Part shown: positions 35,701-45,427 of the stretch, in pieces
Layout of the letters: each line of letters starts with the position of its first letter
Numbering within the stretch: position 1 is the first letter of the stretch
Source of the DNA: Pteria penguin
Lineage: Eukaryota; Mollusca; Bivalvia; Pterioida; Pteriidae
Direction: 5' to 3'
Length of the DNA stretch: 64,000 nucleotides
Assembly (NCBI GenBank): GCA_035048485.1
Contig: CM068589.1
Location: 6,194,224 to 6,258,223, forward strand
Program-made: the position numbers and the translations under genes
The notes under the pieces: generated by a model
The model's database searches: none
Seen by the model: the letters and a program-made list of their open reading frames with translations, nothing else
Told to the model about the DNA's origin: nothing

Positions 35701-38700
35701 CTTTTAACATCACTTTTTGTCCCCCGCTTTTGTGAAAGCGAGGGGACATTAAATCTCATTTCTCCGTCTGTCAGTCTGTCACAAAAACTTTAACCTTAGC
35801 TATAACTTTTGGTTCAGTAGAAGTATGACTCTGAAACTTGATATGTAGATCCTTGTGATAAGACCTTCCATTGGATACCATTACTTTTGACATCTTAGAA
35901 TTCTTTGAATTCACATGTTTCCTCTTGACATTTATGTATCCTCAGGAACACCTTCATCTGATTACAACCCCCTCCAAATTACAAACATGGATTCACCATG
36001 TCTTCTCTGTCTTTGTACACATCAAATCCACAGCAAATGCTCGGAGCAAGGACAGATTTAGATCACCTTCACATAGTTTAGATGATCTTGTGCTATAGGC
36101 CCGACATCCGCAACCGGAAACCTCAGTTCTGGACAAGCTACAAATGCTGCAAGCAGCAAACATCTTTGGATATAGACTTGATTGCATGCTTTAAATGCTG
36201 CATGCGACATAATTTTTCAGCTTTAGTGACACAGTTAGCCTTTTGGGGTACCTCAACTCCAGACAAGCTACAAGTACCAAACTTATATGAACACTAACTA
36301 ATTATTCATCTTGGGATGCAGACTCGAAAAATGTTTCAAGCTGTACCTGACATACTTTTTGTCCCTCGCTTTTCGTGAAAGCATGGGGTCATTAAATCTC
36401 ATTTATCTGTCCATCCGTCTGTCCGTCTGTCACAAAAACTTTAACCTTGGTCATAACTATTTTAATCGTGAGACGTAGGGCCTTCATATTTGGCATGTCG
36501 GTGCCTAATTGCAATAACTTTCCATTGGTACCAAATTTTTTATCATGTGACTTGCTGGTGACCTTTGACCTACTTCAATATAACTTTTTAACCGTAAGAC
36601 GTAGGGCCTTCATATTTGGCAAGTGTGTCTGTAGACATGCACAACCATGACAATGTCACAGATCACTGCACCCTTACTGTTAGAGCGTCGAAAGCGGGGG
36701 ACCGCAATTCGCTGAATTTGCTTATTCCATTTGAGTCATTTTGGTATCCTGTTTGGGGAACAAGTGTCTCAGTTATGGACAGTACAATTACCAAACTAGC
36801 ACCAATGATTCATCTATGGGATGCACACTAGAGTACCTGGTTCGGTTGCTTCATGTGACATTTTTTTCCACTTGAGTGATTTGGTTAACCTGTTGGGGGT
36901 ACCTCAGTTTGCGACAAGCTAGTTAAAATAAAAGACTTCTGACTATACCAAACCTTATACCAAGTCACCTCGAATAAACAGTTTGTGGAAATACCCAAAC
37001 TTGCGCTAATGGTTCATCTTGGGATGCAAACTTGAATGCATGCTTCGTATAACTATTCCCACTTAAATTTTGTTTCATTTAAAGAAAATTGTTTTAAATA
37101 GCTCAATAATGATTCAAGAGTCATTTTAAATTTGTGCCGTTAATTCTAAGAATGAAACTAGTCCTGAATTAATACTATGGATAACACTAATTCCTCTTAA
37201 TCTTCATATAAGTGCTACTCAGGACCTTTAGTCCTTTGATTTTAGAGAGTCGGGGAAAGTCAAGGAAATTACCGAGAACACATGTGTTATATTTTGCTAC
37301 TGTTTAACATAACACAAAGAGTAATGCAGCTATATGGTACCAGTGTTTATGGTGGAGGATAACGTCACACCAAGATGATTTTACCTATGTGGTGGCCAGT
37401 GTTTTATGGTCAAGGTTAACGTCATACCAACATTAATTTACCTATTCGGTTGCCAGTGTTTTATAGTTAAGGATAACGTCACACCAACATCATTTTACCT
37501 ATGTGGTGGTCAAGGATAACGTCACACCAACATCATTTTACCTATGTGGTGGTCAAGGATAACGTCACACCAACATCATTTTACCTATGTGGTGGCCATT
37601 GTTTTATAGTCAAGGATAACGTCACACCATCATCAATTTACAAATGTGGTGGCCATTGTTTTATAGTCAAGGATAACGTCACACCAACATCATTTTACCT
37701 ATGTGGTGGTCAGTATTTTATGGTCAAGGATAACATCACACCAACATTATTTTACCTATATGGCGGCCAGTGTTTTATGGTCAAGGATAACGTCAAACCA
37801 AGATCATTTTACCTAAGTTGTTGTGATTAGAATTTTGTGGGATAATTCAAGATTTATGTAACCTTTACGTTGAGAGGATACATGTTTAACGGTACAAGAA
37901 CATGGTTTCATTAAGGAAACCACGATAAGTTTTCCCTGTTTTTTGCAAAAGTACTTACTCGTAACGATCATCGTGATAGCAATTCACCCCATGTAACATC
38001 CGGGCTTTCGGTACACTATAATCCACTGGCGCATCCCAGTTATTTACGTACCCAGAATACTGACAACTGTATACACACATATCTAAAGACGAAAGAGTGA
38101 AATGTACACACTGTATTAAAACAAAAATATATGTTTTGGAGTAAATTGCAGTGTTTTATTTATATTTGAAAACAATTGCAAATGGAAGAGAGTTGAACAT
38201 TCAATTCTATGTCAAATAAAGAAAATAAATTTGTTGAATTTTTTTTATAAAAAAGAAAAAGAAAACCTACTTGGAAGGCTACAACAGCGGAATTTCATTC
38301 TTCGGTCCTCGTAATTATTGTCATGTACACTAGAGAAGCCATTGATATAGCCATTACTTGGACAACGGAAATTTATAGCCTCATCCCAATTATTTATAAA
38401 GCCTGAAATTAAGGACGATGTTATTTATTTTCCTTGTGTATACACTAATGCAAGAGGATACTGTTCAAGATATAACAAAACAAGAGTCACTCGAGAGAAC
38501 ACCAAGATACAGCAAAATAAGAGTCACTCTAGAGAACACCAAGATACAGCAAAATAAGAGTCACTCTAGAGAACACCAAGATACAGCAAAATAAGAGTCA
38601 TTCTATAGAAATCAAGATAAAACAAAAAAAAGGAGTCACTATGAAGAACACCAAGATATAACAAAACAAGAGTCACTCTAAAGAACACCAAGATATAACA

Positions 38701-41614
38701 AAATAAGAGTCACTCTAGAGAACACCAAGATACAGCAAAATAAGAGTCAATCTAGAGAACATCAAGATATAACAAAATAAGAGTCACTCTAGAGAACACC
38801 AAGATAGAACAAAATAAGAGTCACTCTAGAGAATACCAAGATATAGCAAAATAAGAGTCATTCTATAGAAATCAAGATAAAACAAAAAAAGGAATCACTA
38901 TGAAGAACACCAAGATATAACAAAATAAGAGTCACTCTAAAGAACACCAAGATATAACAAAATAAGAGTCACTCTAGAGAACACCAAGATATAACAAAAT
39001 AAGAGTCACTCTAAAGAACACCAAGATATAACAAAATAAGAGTCACTCTAGAGAACACCAAGATATAAGAAATTAAGAGTCACTCTAGAGAACACCAAGA
39101 TATAATACAATAAGAGTCACTCTAGAGAACACCAAGATATAAGAAATTAAGAGTCACTCTAGAGAACACCAAGATATAATACAATAAGAGTCACTCTAGA
39201 GAACACCAAGATATAAGAAATTAAGAGTCACTCTAGAGAACACCAAGATGTAACAAAATAAAAGTCACTCTAGAGAACACTAAGATATAACAAAATAAGA
39301 GTCACTCTAGAGAACATAAAAAATATAACAAAACAAGAGTCACTCTAGAAAACACCAAGATATAACAAAATAAGGGTCAATCTAGAGAACACCAAGATAT
39401 AACAAAACAAGATTTACTCTAGAGAACACCAAGATATAACAAAACAAGAGTCACTCTAGAGAACACCAAGATATAACAAAACAAGAGTCACTCTAGAGAA
39501 CACCAAGATATAACAAAACAAGATTTACTCTAGAGAACACCAAGATATAACAAAATAAGAGTCACTCTAGAGAACACCAAGATATAACAAAACAAGAGTC
39601 ACTCTAGAGAACACCAAGATATAACAAAACAAGATTTACTCTAGAGAACACCAAGATATAACAAAACAAGAGTCACTCTAGAGAACACCAAGATATAACA
39701 AAATAAGAGTCACTCTAGAGAACGCCAAAATCATTTAATAACACAAAAAAAAAACAAAGCCGGAATATGTATAACAAAGCTTGAATGTGTATGACAAAGC
39801 TTGGGTATGTATAACAAAGTTTGAGTATGTATAACAAAGTTATATATATGACAAAGCTTGAATGTGTATGGCAAAGCTTGAATGTGTATGACAAAGTATG
39901 AGTATGTATGACAAAGCTTGAGTATGTATAACAAAGCCTGAGTATATATAACAAAGCTTGAATGTGTATGACAAAGCCTGGGTATGTATGACACAGCTTA
40001 AGTATGTATGACACAGCTTGAGTATGTTTGGCAAAGCTTGAGTATGTATGACAAAGCTTGAGTATGTATGACAAAGGCTTACATATGTATAACAAAGCTT
40101 GAGTATGTATGACAAAGCTTCATTATGTATGACAAAGCTTCATTATGTATGACAAACCTTGAGTATGTATGACAAAGTTTGAGTATGTATGACAAAACTT
40201 GAGTATGTATGACAAAGTTTGAGTATGTATGACAAAACTTGAGTATGTGTAACAAAGCTTGAGTATGTATGACAAAGTTTGAGTATGTATGACAAAACTT
40301 GAGTATGTATGACAAAGTTTGAGTATGTATGACAAAACTTGAGTATGTATAACACAGCATGAGAATGTATGGCAAAGCTTGAGTATGTATGACAAAGCTT
40401 GAGTATGTATAACAAAGCCTGAGTATATATAACAAAGCCTGGGTTTACATAACAAAGTCTGAGTATGTATAACAAAGCTTTAGTATGTATGTCAAATCTT
40501 GAATGTGTATGACAAAACTTGAGTCTGTATGGCATGCACAGCTTGATTATGTATGACAACACTTGAGTATGTATGAATAGGGGGTTTTTCTATACACAGT
40601 AAGTTAACATTTATCTTAGTTATGCATTGGGGAATTGTTTCATTATCTTCATAATGTTCTATGTCTTATTATAGTCAGTATGTTGTATGTCTTTCTATCG
40701 TCAGTATGTTGTATATTTTACTATCGTCAATATGTTGTATGTCTTACTATCGTCAGTATGTGCTATGTCTTACTATCGTCATCATGTACAGTGGCTTACT
40801 TTCGTCAGTATGTTCTATGTCTTACTATCGTCAGTATGTTCTATGTCTTGCTATCGTCATCATGTTCTGTGTCTTGCTATCGTCAGTATGTTGTATGTCT
40901 TACTATCGTCAGTATGTTCTATGTCTTACTATCGTCAGTATGTTGTATGTCTTACTATCGTCAGTATGTTCTATGTCTTACTATCGTCAGTATGTTGTAT
41001 GTCTTACTATCGTCAGTATGTTCTATGTCTTACTATCGTCAGTATGTTGTATGTCTTACTATTGTCAGTATGTTCTATGTCTTACTATCGTCAGTATGTT
41101 CTATGTCTTACTATCGTCATCATGTTCTATGTCTTACTATCGTCATCATGTGCTGTGGCGTACTATCGTCATCATGTGCTATGCCTTACGACCATCATCA
41201 TGTTCTAGGTTTTTGTATCGTCAGTATCGTCAGATATTTCTCGTTTACTACTCTCTACTGCTCTATACATTTACATTTATTATGGTATTTTACAAGTAAA
41301 GAAAACCAAGATGGATAGCATGACAGGGATTGCATGCAATGTAATACAAAAGACTTCTACTTCAGTGAAATGCACATCGCACCTGTCCATGTACAGGCTA
41401 TCTGGAGGTATGCAGTATGCTCCAGATAACCACACTTGAAGTCGAAAACACGGTCTTCTGCCCTATCATCATGCTGAGATCTCCAGTTGGATATTGTATG
41501 TGTATCCGGGCACTGGAAGTTCACCGGCTGATCATAGGAATTCACCCATCCGTGGACCACCGGGACAAGTATCACAACAATATACAGTGTCCTCTTGTTA
41601 TGTAAGCTTGACAT
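23694..41614 (-). CDS. dermatopontin-like secreted protein, copy A (4 coding exons, 18 kb)
   Basis: Coding exons on the minus strand: 41614-41383, 38402-38271, 38082-37959 and 23739-23694. They total 534 nt, or 177 aa, in frame through all joins. Splice signals are ag|...|gt at every border and phases are 1, 1, 2. The protein has a signal peptide (MSSLHNKRTLYIVVILVPVV, then HG) and three dermatopontin-type repeats starting GWVNSYDQPVNFQCP, GFINNWDEAINFRCP and GYVNNWDAPVDYSVP. Two repeats have EDR-x-F-x-C endings, and the C-terminus is EDRRWGFTNCLMKRC. Dermatopontins are small Tyr/Asp-rich extracellular matrix proteins; molluscan members occur in shell matrix and blood cells. The third repeat has lost the usual Cys before Pro. 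Exon 4 lies 14.2 kb from exon 3 across a repeat-filled intron. Its sequence differs from exon 4 of copy B at only 3 of 46 bases, so assignment is strong but not proven by linkage. An acceptor at 41623 implies a further 5' exon. Confidence 0.82.
23815..23985. repeat. 17-bp minisatellite, about 10 units
   Basis: The unit is gacctttatacagaggt, with variants gacctatata and gagttgac. It lies in intron 3 of dermatopontin A, just upstream (in transcript sense) of the last exon. Confidence 0.95.
24409..27997 (-). pseudogene. LINE ORF2 (2A-like leader, APE endonuclease, reverse transcriptase), disrupted
   Basis: The 5' part (27997-26927) has a hydrophobic run LINIYFILLLMVLLLL, then CKDIAENPGP (27772-27743), a 2A-like motif. 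APE endonuclease follows: FHLNSRSIRNKF, CFTETHLNE, LNGDWN, FSDHSATH. Reverse transcriptase motifs: NKASGPDDFSHKLLK (26381-26016 frame), SKAFDRVW, GVPQGSIIGPLF and FADD (25566-25552). The C-terminal part has RLRCECSSLKAHLF and a CNCGEIETPKHFFLEC knuckle. Breaks: a 1-nt shift in a T7/A7 run at 26932-26938, a SINE at 26585-26756, another 1-nt shift at about 26030-26055, and an in-frame TAA at 25234-25236. Apart from these the frame is well kept, so the copy is fairly young. It is not capable of autonomous movement as read. Confidence 0.88.
26585..26756 (-). mobile_element. SINE (family 1) inserted in LINE ORF2, 15-bp target duplication
   Basis: A complete family-1 SINE: (GGTT)n tail, 'gttttacgtcgctttcaaca', 'cgcgacatggaagcaggagg' and tRNA-like head 'cgggaatcgaacccgg'. 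It is flanked by identical ttcgttgatgtttgt at 26570-26584 and 26757-26771. Removing one flank and the SINE restores the reading frame (KHQ-R-NKVNN). Near-identity to the copy at 30655 suggests both are recent. Confidence 0.95.
28629..29618 (-). CDS. LINE ORF1 protein (coiled coil plus RRM-like), intact 329 aa
   Basis: RNA-binding ORF1 product of the retrotransposon, expected to coat its RNA and oligomerise. Residues ~1-60 are polar and Pro/Ser-rich. A hydrophobic stretch covers ~85-115. A heptad-rich coiled coil covers ~125-185 (e.g. ALSEENDDLRSQVYQAESRL). It is followed by EQYGRRNSLRFHNI, the characteristic entry into the RRM-like domain (~186-270), and a C-terminal domain ending in WTTDGRIFIKTSEGGRKF. 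The real ATG at 29618 is the first in frame. Length and domain order match L1/CR1-type ORF1p. It is the only intact protein of the element. Confidence 0.85.
   Translation of the reverse strand: MSSKRKEIEVVSPPLVTRFTRRRILSPTISMYSDSTQAEDGNPGHGDSVHPSPPHSGQDIQDLISQLHLPNINYETESGSNIDLTNVIMSLLGNPVFANIITSLLMPIISRSLLPDIKATISKSIEDGLKPLRGQLEAQSVRIDKNEQNIAALSEENDDLRSQVYQAESRLEEVEFKLEELEQYGRRNSLRFHNITVNDSDDTDSSVVKICNEMLNVNITADDICRSHPVGRPNKHGKMQVICRFRNWKIKNHIYRQKKMLKTHNSRIFVTEDLTRYRQEIVTEISKAKQAGKVHSFWTTDGRIFIKTSEGGRKFLIRSTADLNYYAPP
29878..37242. repeat. large imperfect inverted repeat (foldback), arms 1.7-2.8 kb
   Basis: The main left arm is about 31520-33250 and the right arm about 34406-37185, joined by a 1.15-kb loop. 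Examples of paired stretches: 33230 'gttcatgaatatttgcaaat' with 34407; 32840 'cgctattcgtcccttagcaa' with 35172; 32170 'cacaaaagtgggggac' with 35720; 31680 'cccaagatgaaccattagc' with 37010. The outermost ends also pair: 'aaaatcaaaggact' at 29878 with 'agtcctttgatttt' at 37240. The left arm carries an extra ~1.58 kb (29955-31530, including a SINE). The right arm carries an extra ~0.78 kb (35996-36775) with a second 'gtccctcgctttt' block. Similarity is roughly 80-85% by eye. No transposase frame is seen. Confidence 0.85.
30655..30825 (-). mobile_element. SINE (family 1), 16-bp target duplication
   Basis: Nearly identical to the copy at 26585. It is flanked by cctcctaaaagggggg at 30639-30654 and 30826-30841. 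It lies in the segment present only in the left arm of the large inverted repeat. Confidence 0.93.
37340..37830. repeat. ~57-bp minisatellite, about 9 units
   Basis: The unit is 'ggataacgtcacaccaacat' plus 'cattttacctatgtggtggc' plus 'cagtgttttatggtcaa'. Some units lack the last ~18 bp, giving a 39-bp form. It lies in intron 3 of dermatopontin A close to exon 3. Confidence 0.93.
37959..38082 (-). CDS. dermatopontin A exon 3 (repeat 3)
   Basis: 124 bp between gtctttag|AT and TACGA|GTAAGTAC. It encodes MCVYSCQYSGYVNNWDAPVD then a Cys-less 'YSVPKARMLHG' and CYHDDRYE. It ends in phase 2, so the next exon must supply G to complete Glu, which both exon-4 candidates do. Confidence 0.9.
38271..38402 (-). 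CDS. dermatopontin A exon 2 (repeat 2)
   Basis: 132 bp between ttaatttcag|GC and CCA A|GTAGGT. It encodes FINNWDEAINFRCPSNGYIN then GFSSVHDNNYEDRRMKFRCC, a textbook dermatopontin repeat. The exon is the same length as its counterpart in copy B (56447-56578). Confidence 0.9.
38480..39730. repeat. 37-bp minisatellite, about 34 units
   Basis: The unit is 'gagtcactctagagaacacc' plus 'aagatataacaaaataa'. It lies in intron 1 of dermatopontin A and directly abuts the 20-bp array. Confidence 0.97.
39745..40575. repeat. 20-bp minisatellite, about 41 units
   Basis: The unit is gagtatgtatgacaaagctt. It lies in intron 1 of dermatopontin A. Its complement has no stop in any frame, so long frames with a Y-I-L-K-L-C-H-T type repeat appear on the minus strand. 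I do not annotate them as genes. Confidence 0.97.
40645..41225. repeat. 26-bp minisatellite, about 22 units
   Basis: The unit is 'tcagtatgttctatgtctta' plus 'ctatcg', unrelated to the 26-bp unit at 22.4 kb. All three plus-strand frames stay open for 170-230 codons, as expected for a stop-free unit whose length is not a multiple of three. It lies in intron 1 of dermatopontin A, about 160 bp from exon 1. Confidence 0.97.
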
Positions 41615-41622
41615 GGCTAAAT
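41383..41622 (-). CDS. dermatopontin A exon with start codon and repeat 1
   Basis: Acceptor ttgttttcag ends at 41623. An 8-nt leader precedes ATG at 41614, and coding runs to ...TGG ACA G|GTGCGATG with the donor at 41382. It encodes the signal peptide and repeat 1 with HTISNWRSQHDDRAEDRVFDF and three Cys. An upstream TTG in the same frame is part of the polypyrimidine tract, not a start. The matching exon of copy B has the same architecture. Confidence 0.88.
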
Positions 41623-41683
41623 CTGAAAACAATGTAGATTGTAGATACTGACAGAAAATATATCATATGATAAATATCAGGAC

Positions 41684-42188
41684 TACGAAAGCCGATTAAA
41701 CTCTCTTACAAAGAAAAATTTTTATATATTTTCTCCTTATTTCGAGATAATTAACTCGTTATTTCGAGATCTTTTCTCGTTATCGAAATAACGAGAAAAG
41801 ACATCAAAATAAAGAGTTAATTATCTCGAAATATCGAGAAAAGATCTCGAAATAATGAGATTATTATCTCGAAATAACGAGATAATTGTCTCGAAATTAC
41901 GACAAAAAATCTCGAAATAACGAGATAATTATCTCGAAATAACGAGAAAAGATCTAGAAATAACGAGATGATTATCTCGTAATAACGACAAAAGATCTCG
42001 AAATAACGAGAAAAGATCTCGAAATAACGAGTTAATTATCTCGAAATAACGAGTTAATTAACTCGAAATAACAAGAAAAGATCTTGAAATAACGGGAAAG
42101 GATCTCGAAATAATGAGTTAATTATCTCGTAATAACGAGATAATATATAAAATATTTTCTTAGTAAGTGAGTCTAATCGGCTTTCGTA
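41684..42188. mobile_element. 505-bp foldback element filled with short palindromes, 6-bp target duplication
   Basis: The termini are tacgaaagccgattaaactc at the left and, at the right, the reverse complement of tacgaaagccgattagactc; pairing extends about 45 bp with a few mismatches. It is flanked by caggac at 41678-41683 and 42189-42194. The interior (41740-42150) is about 20 tandem variants of ctcgaaataacgag, a near-perfect palindrome, with spacers aaaagat or ataatta. There is no coding capacity. It sits 60 bp upstream of the first recognised exon of dermatopontin A. Confidence 0.88.
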
Positions 42189-42194
42189 CAGGAC

Positions 42195-43465
42195 ATACAT
42201 ACATGCATTAAATTTGGGACATCATGTATGCGCATTTCGACAACACATGTCAGTGACATGTGATCTCAGAAGTGACGCGCAATTTATACCCACTGAAACG
42301 CCAACAATCTGCTGGAGCACTTTCCCACCAAAAATCACAGAAATATTACCTATAAGAAATTTTAACATTTCGACGATCTCTTTTTCTGTATACTTACTGC
42401 TTGAATAAAATAAGTATCGTTTTGCATGCATTACACGATGTATGTATTTGTAAATAATTACGAGAATGTATAGTTACTGTAACTTACCTTCATACACGAA
42501 AGTTTAATCACATAGATAGCCAAGAAAGAAATGTTACGGATACAACTTTAAGTATCTTAAATATTAGTTCCTCAAACTGACAAATTATCAAATACAATAG
42601 TTATTCCTCTTACAACAGATATTCTTGTAATAATTGACTTTGAACGCCTCAGGAATTTCTATTATATTTACAGTTCCTGATACATAATAAATCGCTGTTA
42701 TCTAAATCATAGCGCTGTAAATAATATTCGACTTAAATACACTACCTTGTTTACTTTGCAAGGGTTGACTCGGGGGTTTAATACGGGAATGTGTTTTACA
42801 GTTTATAAAGTGAACATTTCATTTGGTATATTCATTACTTTATGCAATTAAATGGGCGTTTTTCTGGACTTGCAATGAGTTAACAACTGTTAATCACAAC
42901 GTTAACACTGTTAATCACAACATGAGCCTCTTTTCAACTTTTTCAACTCTCGTCTTAAGCGGCATCGTAATTTTCAACTTGGTATCGATATATGTTTATG
43001 AAATATTCTCATTTATAGCTTTCGCTATAGGATATAACTTACAACTGAAATCGATTCACAAAACATAAATGAAATTGTTGTGGGTTGGCTAGCCATAGAC
43101 AATGAACAAAAAAAAACAAACAAACAAAAAAAAAAAAAAAAAAAAAAAGAAAGAAAAAGAAAACAAAAAAAAAAAAAAAAAAAAAAAAAAAGAAAGTAGT
43201 CAGACAATACAAGGATATTTATATATCACACACATGAGATAAATGTGAAGCATAACTTACATTCAAACATTGAGGAAAATTTTACACAAAATCCACACCA
43301 CAAAGGAAAGCATATCAACAAATCAAAGGAACTGAAACATGGGCACTGTGGTATAAATAGTACTTACTGATAAGAATTATGAATCTATGTAACGACCGTA
43401 GTACCGGTACGTGGAAATCACAGATTCCAGTTCAATATTGGTTTATTGCTTTGTGTGGTAAAGTG
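42195..43465. other. no gene recognised; A-rich microsatellite
   Basis: AT-rich. A long A-run with scattered G/C lies at about 43109-43191. 'gttaa.ac.gttaatcacaac' occurs twice near 42880-42920. The unidentified 5' exon and promoter of dermatopontin A may lie in or beyond this stretch. Confidence 0.5.
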
Positions 43466-43469
43466 GGAT

Positions 43470-43990
43470 GGCTGGTGCGCATCGTAGTTCATCGTAATCC
43501 TGCTTAGAGGATGGAAGAGCATTAAAGATGGACAATCTGGACGTCCCAAGGATGCTACCACAAAAGAAAACGTTGATATTATGCACAATTTTGTCATGTG
43601 TGACAGAAGGCGAAACTTCCGATATACGATATAGCCAGAGAAGTCGCCAAAAGTTAGGGGCCTGTTCCATTAATTTGAACAGACATTAGGCATGTATAAG
43701 GACTCGGCTAGATGGGTAACTAGAATGTTGACTTCTGATCAAAAGAGAATATATGATGTTTCTTTGCATTTTTTGTCTAACAATAGCGATGACATCGAGG
43801 ATTTTATGGGTCGAACTGTCCCTCAGGATGACACGTGTGTACACAATTTTGAAATCAATATCGAAGAAGTACCAAACCGTTAATCATTCTCAAAATCCAA
43901 TGACAGATACAAAATCGTGTAAGTTTCAAAAAGAAACTGTTGTGAACCCCGAAATACTGAAAAATTCCAAAGTGAGACCAGGTGCCCGGG
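43470..43990 (+). pseudogene. mariner-type transposase relic
   Basis: Across shifted frames the plus strand reads DGQSGRPKDATTKENVDIMH, then CDRRRNFRYTI, then DSARWVTRMLTSDQKRIYDV, then a frame with QDDTCVHNFEI. These correspond in order to the mariner N-terminal GRP region, the helix-turn-helix, the SARWVPRLLT-like signature and the first catalytic Asp region (DE-TWVHHF in active members). At least two frameshifts or stops occur, and the second half of the protein is missing or unreadable. The 63-codon frame at 43692-43883 is a fragment of this relic, not a gene. Confidence 0.75.
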
Positions 43991-44212
43991 GTGAGTAAGC
44001 GTCTCCTATTTGTATAAATCACCCGTCACAGCAGTTATTAAGAAACATGTCAAAATCAAGAGATATGGTTTCCTAATTGTACATACGAAAGTACAAAACT
44101 AAGAAATAAATCAGGCAATGGATTCACACTTGCTCACCATCATTTCGAAATCAAAAAGTGTCTCTTCAGCTGAGAATTCTAAGGCCTCTATCTTTTATTT
44201 ATATATCTATTG

Positions 44213-44915
44213 TTTTTAGCTCACCTGGACCAAATCTCAAAGTGAACTGTTGTCATACCCTTCCGTCCGGCGTCCATCGTCTGTAAACTTTTCACATTTT
44301 CAGCTGCTGCAACCGCTATATAGAGTGTCACCAAATTTTACAAGAAGCAAGTACTCAAGGCCCTCTACCAAAATATGTCTTTCTACCCGATTCTTCAGCA
44401 AATACGACTGCCAAGTGCTCCGATTCGTTGACGCATTTTTGACTTCTCCTCTGCATCCACTGTACAAAATGTCAACAAACCTTACTGGAAGCAAGCATTC
44501 GAAGGTCCTCCTACATGTTTTTGTTTTATTTTACCCTATCCCTGTACAAATATAGTCGCTAAGTGCTCTGACTTGCCCACACATTTTCTACCTCTCCTTC
44601 CCAAACGCTCCACAGAATTTCACTGAACCTTACAAGAATCAAGTATTTAAGGCTTTCTATCACGATTGTGTTTTTGACCCTCTAACAAATGATGTTATAC
44701 ATCGTTGACTTATCCACAAATGCCACCGAATTTAGTCAATGTATAGCTATGTACAGGAAGCAAGTAATCAAAATATGGTATCACATCACCTTGACACATG
44801 ATGGAAATGTGTGCTACTTGGTTTACTTTAACAAACTAATGACATTTAAATCAAATTTGATGTCATTGTTCCAATAGACTCAGGTTAGCTATCTGGCTCG
44901 ATGGGCCTCTGTTGT
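44213..44915 (+). repeat. bivalve-type dispersed repeat ('agctcacctgg...actcagg')
   Basis: It opens with ttttagctcacctggacc, then a 'ccgtccggcgtccatcgtct' line, then repeated 'tcaccaaatttta.aagaagcaag' modules. It closes with gactcaggttagctatctgg and atgggcctctgttg. This opening and closing pattern is one I recognise from repeats very common in oyster and related genomes. Frames inside are short and not supported as genes. Confidence 0.7.
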
Positions 44916-45423
44916 TTTGTTTTGTTTATTGGGGATTTTTTTTTCTTTTTGGTTGGGGTTTTTTTTTTGTTTTGTTTTGTTTTTGTTGGGATTTTTTTTT
45001 TTTTTTTGGCTTTTGTTTTTTGGGTTTTTTTTTATTTGATTTTATTTTATTTTTGTATTGTCTTGTCATTGATTGTTTAGGAAATATGTTTGGGATAAGA
45101 GAAAAAGTAAGTAAAAGGAAAACAGGCTGTGTCAGGAGATTATGAGAAAGAGGAAAGGAAAGTTACCAGAAGAACTCTGTTGTTGCAGAATGATTAACCC
45201 CAAACGCTTCTCAAGCTGCAATGATGACTGCGGCAGAATGAAATATTTTGAATGTGACAATAGACACTATATACGTTTATGGTTATCAAAACAAGATTAT
45301 CAATGTGTCGTATACATAGAAGGGATTGTCACTGGCAATACCTATGTCATATACATTTACAGTCTTTATACATTGTATCAAAATACGATGTGAAGCCCCA
45401 AAAATCAAATATGCATGCATTCA
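44916..45423. other. T/G low-complexity tract and unassigned sequence
   Basis: A T/G-rich tract covers 44916-45055 and would encode only a Phe/Gly-rich frame. An 83-codon plus frame at 45142-45393 with several Cys has no recognisable domain and no splice or poly(A) support. I leave it unannotated. Confidence 0.5.
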
Positions 45424-45427
45424 TTAA

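Noticed and set aside
39715..41318. Open frames of 87-227 codons on both strands
   Set aside because: They are translations of the 20-bp and 26-bp minisatellites in intron 1 of dermatopontin A.
41615..41632. Start six codons upstream of the dermatopontin A ATG (and the same at 57003 in copy B)
   Set aside because: The upstream codon is TTG within ttgttttcag, a splice acceptor, in both copies. The conserved ATG after it gives a proper signal peptide.
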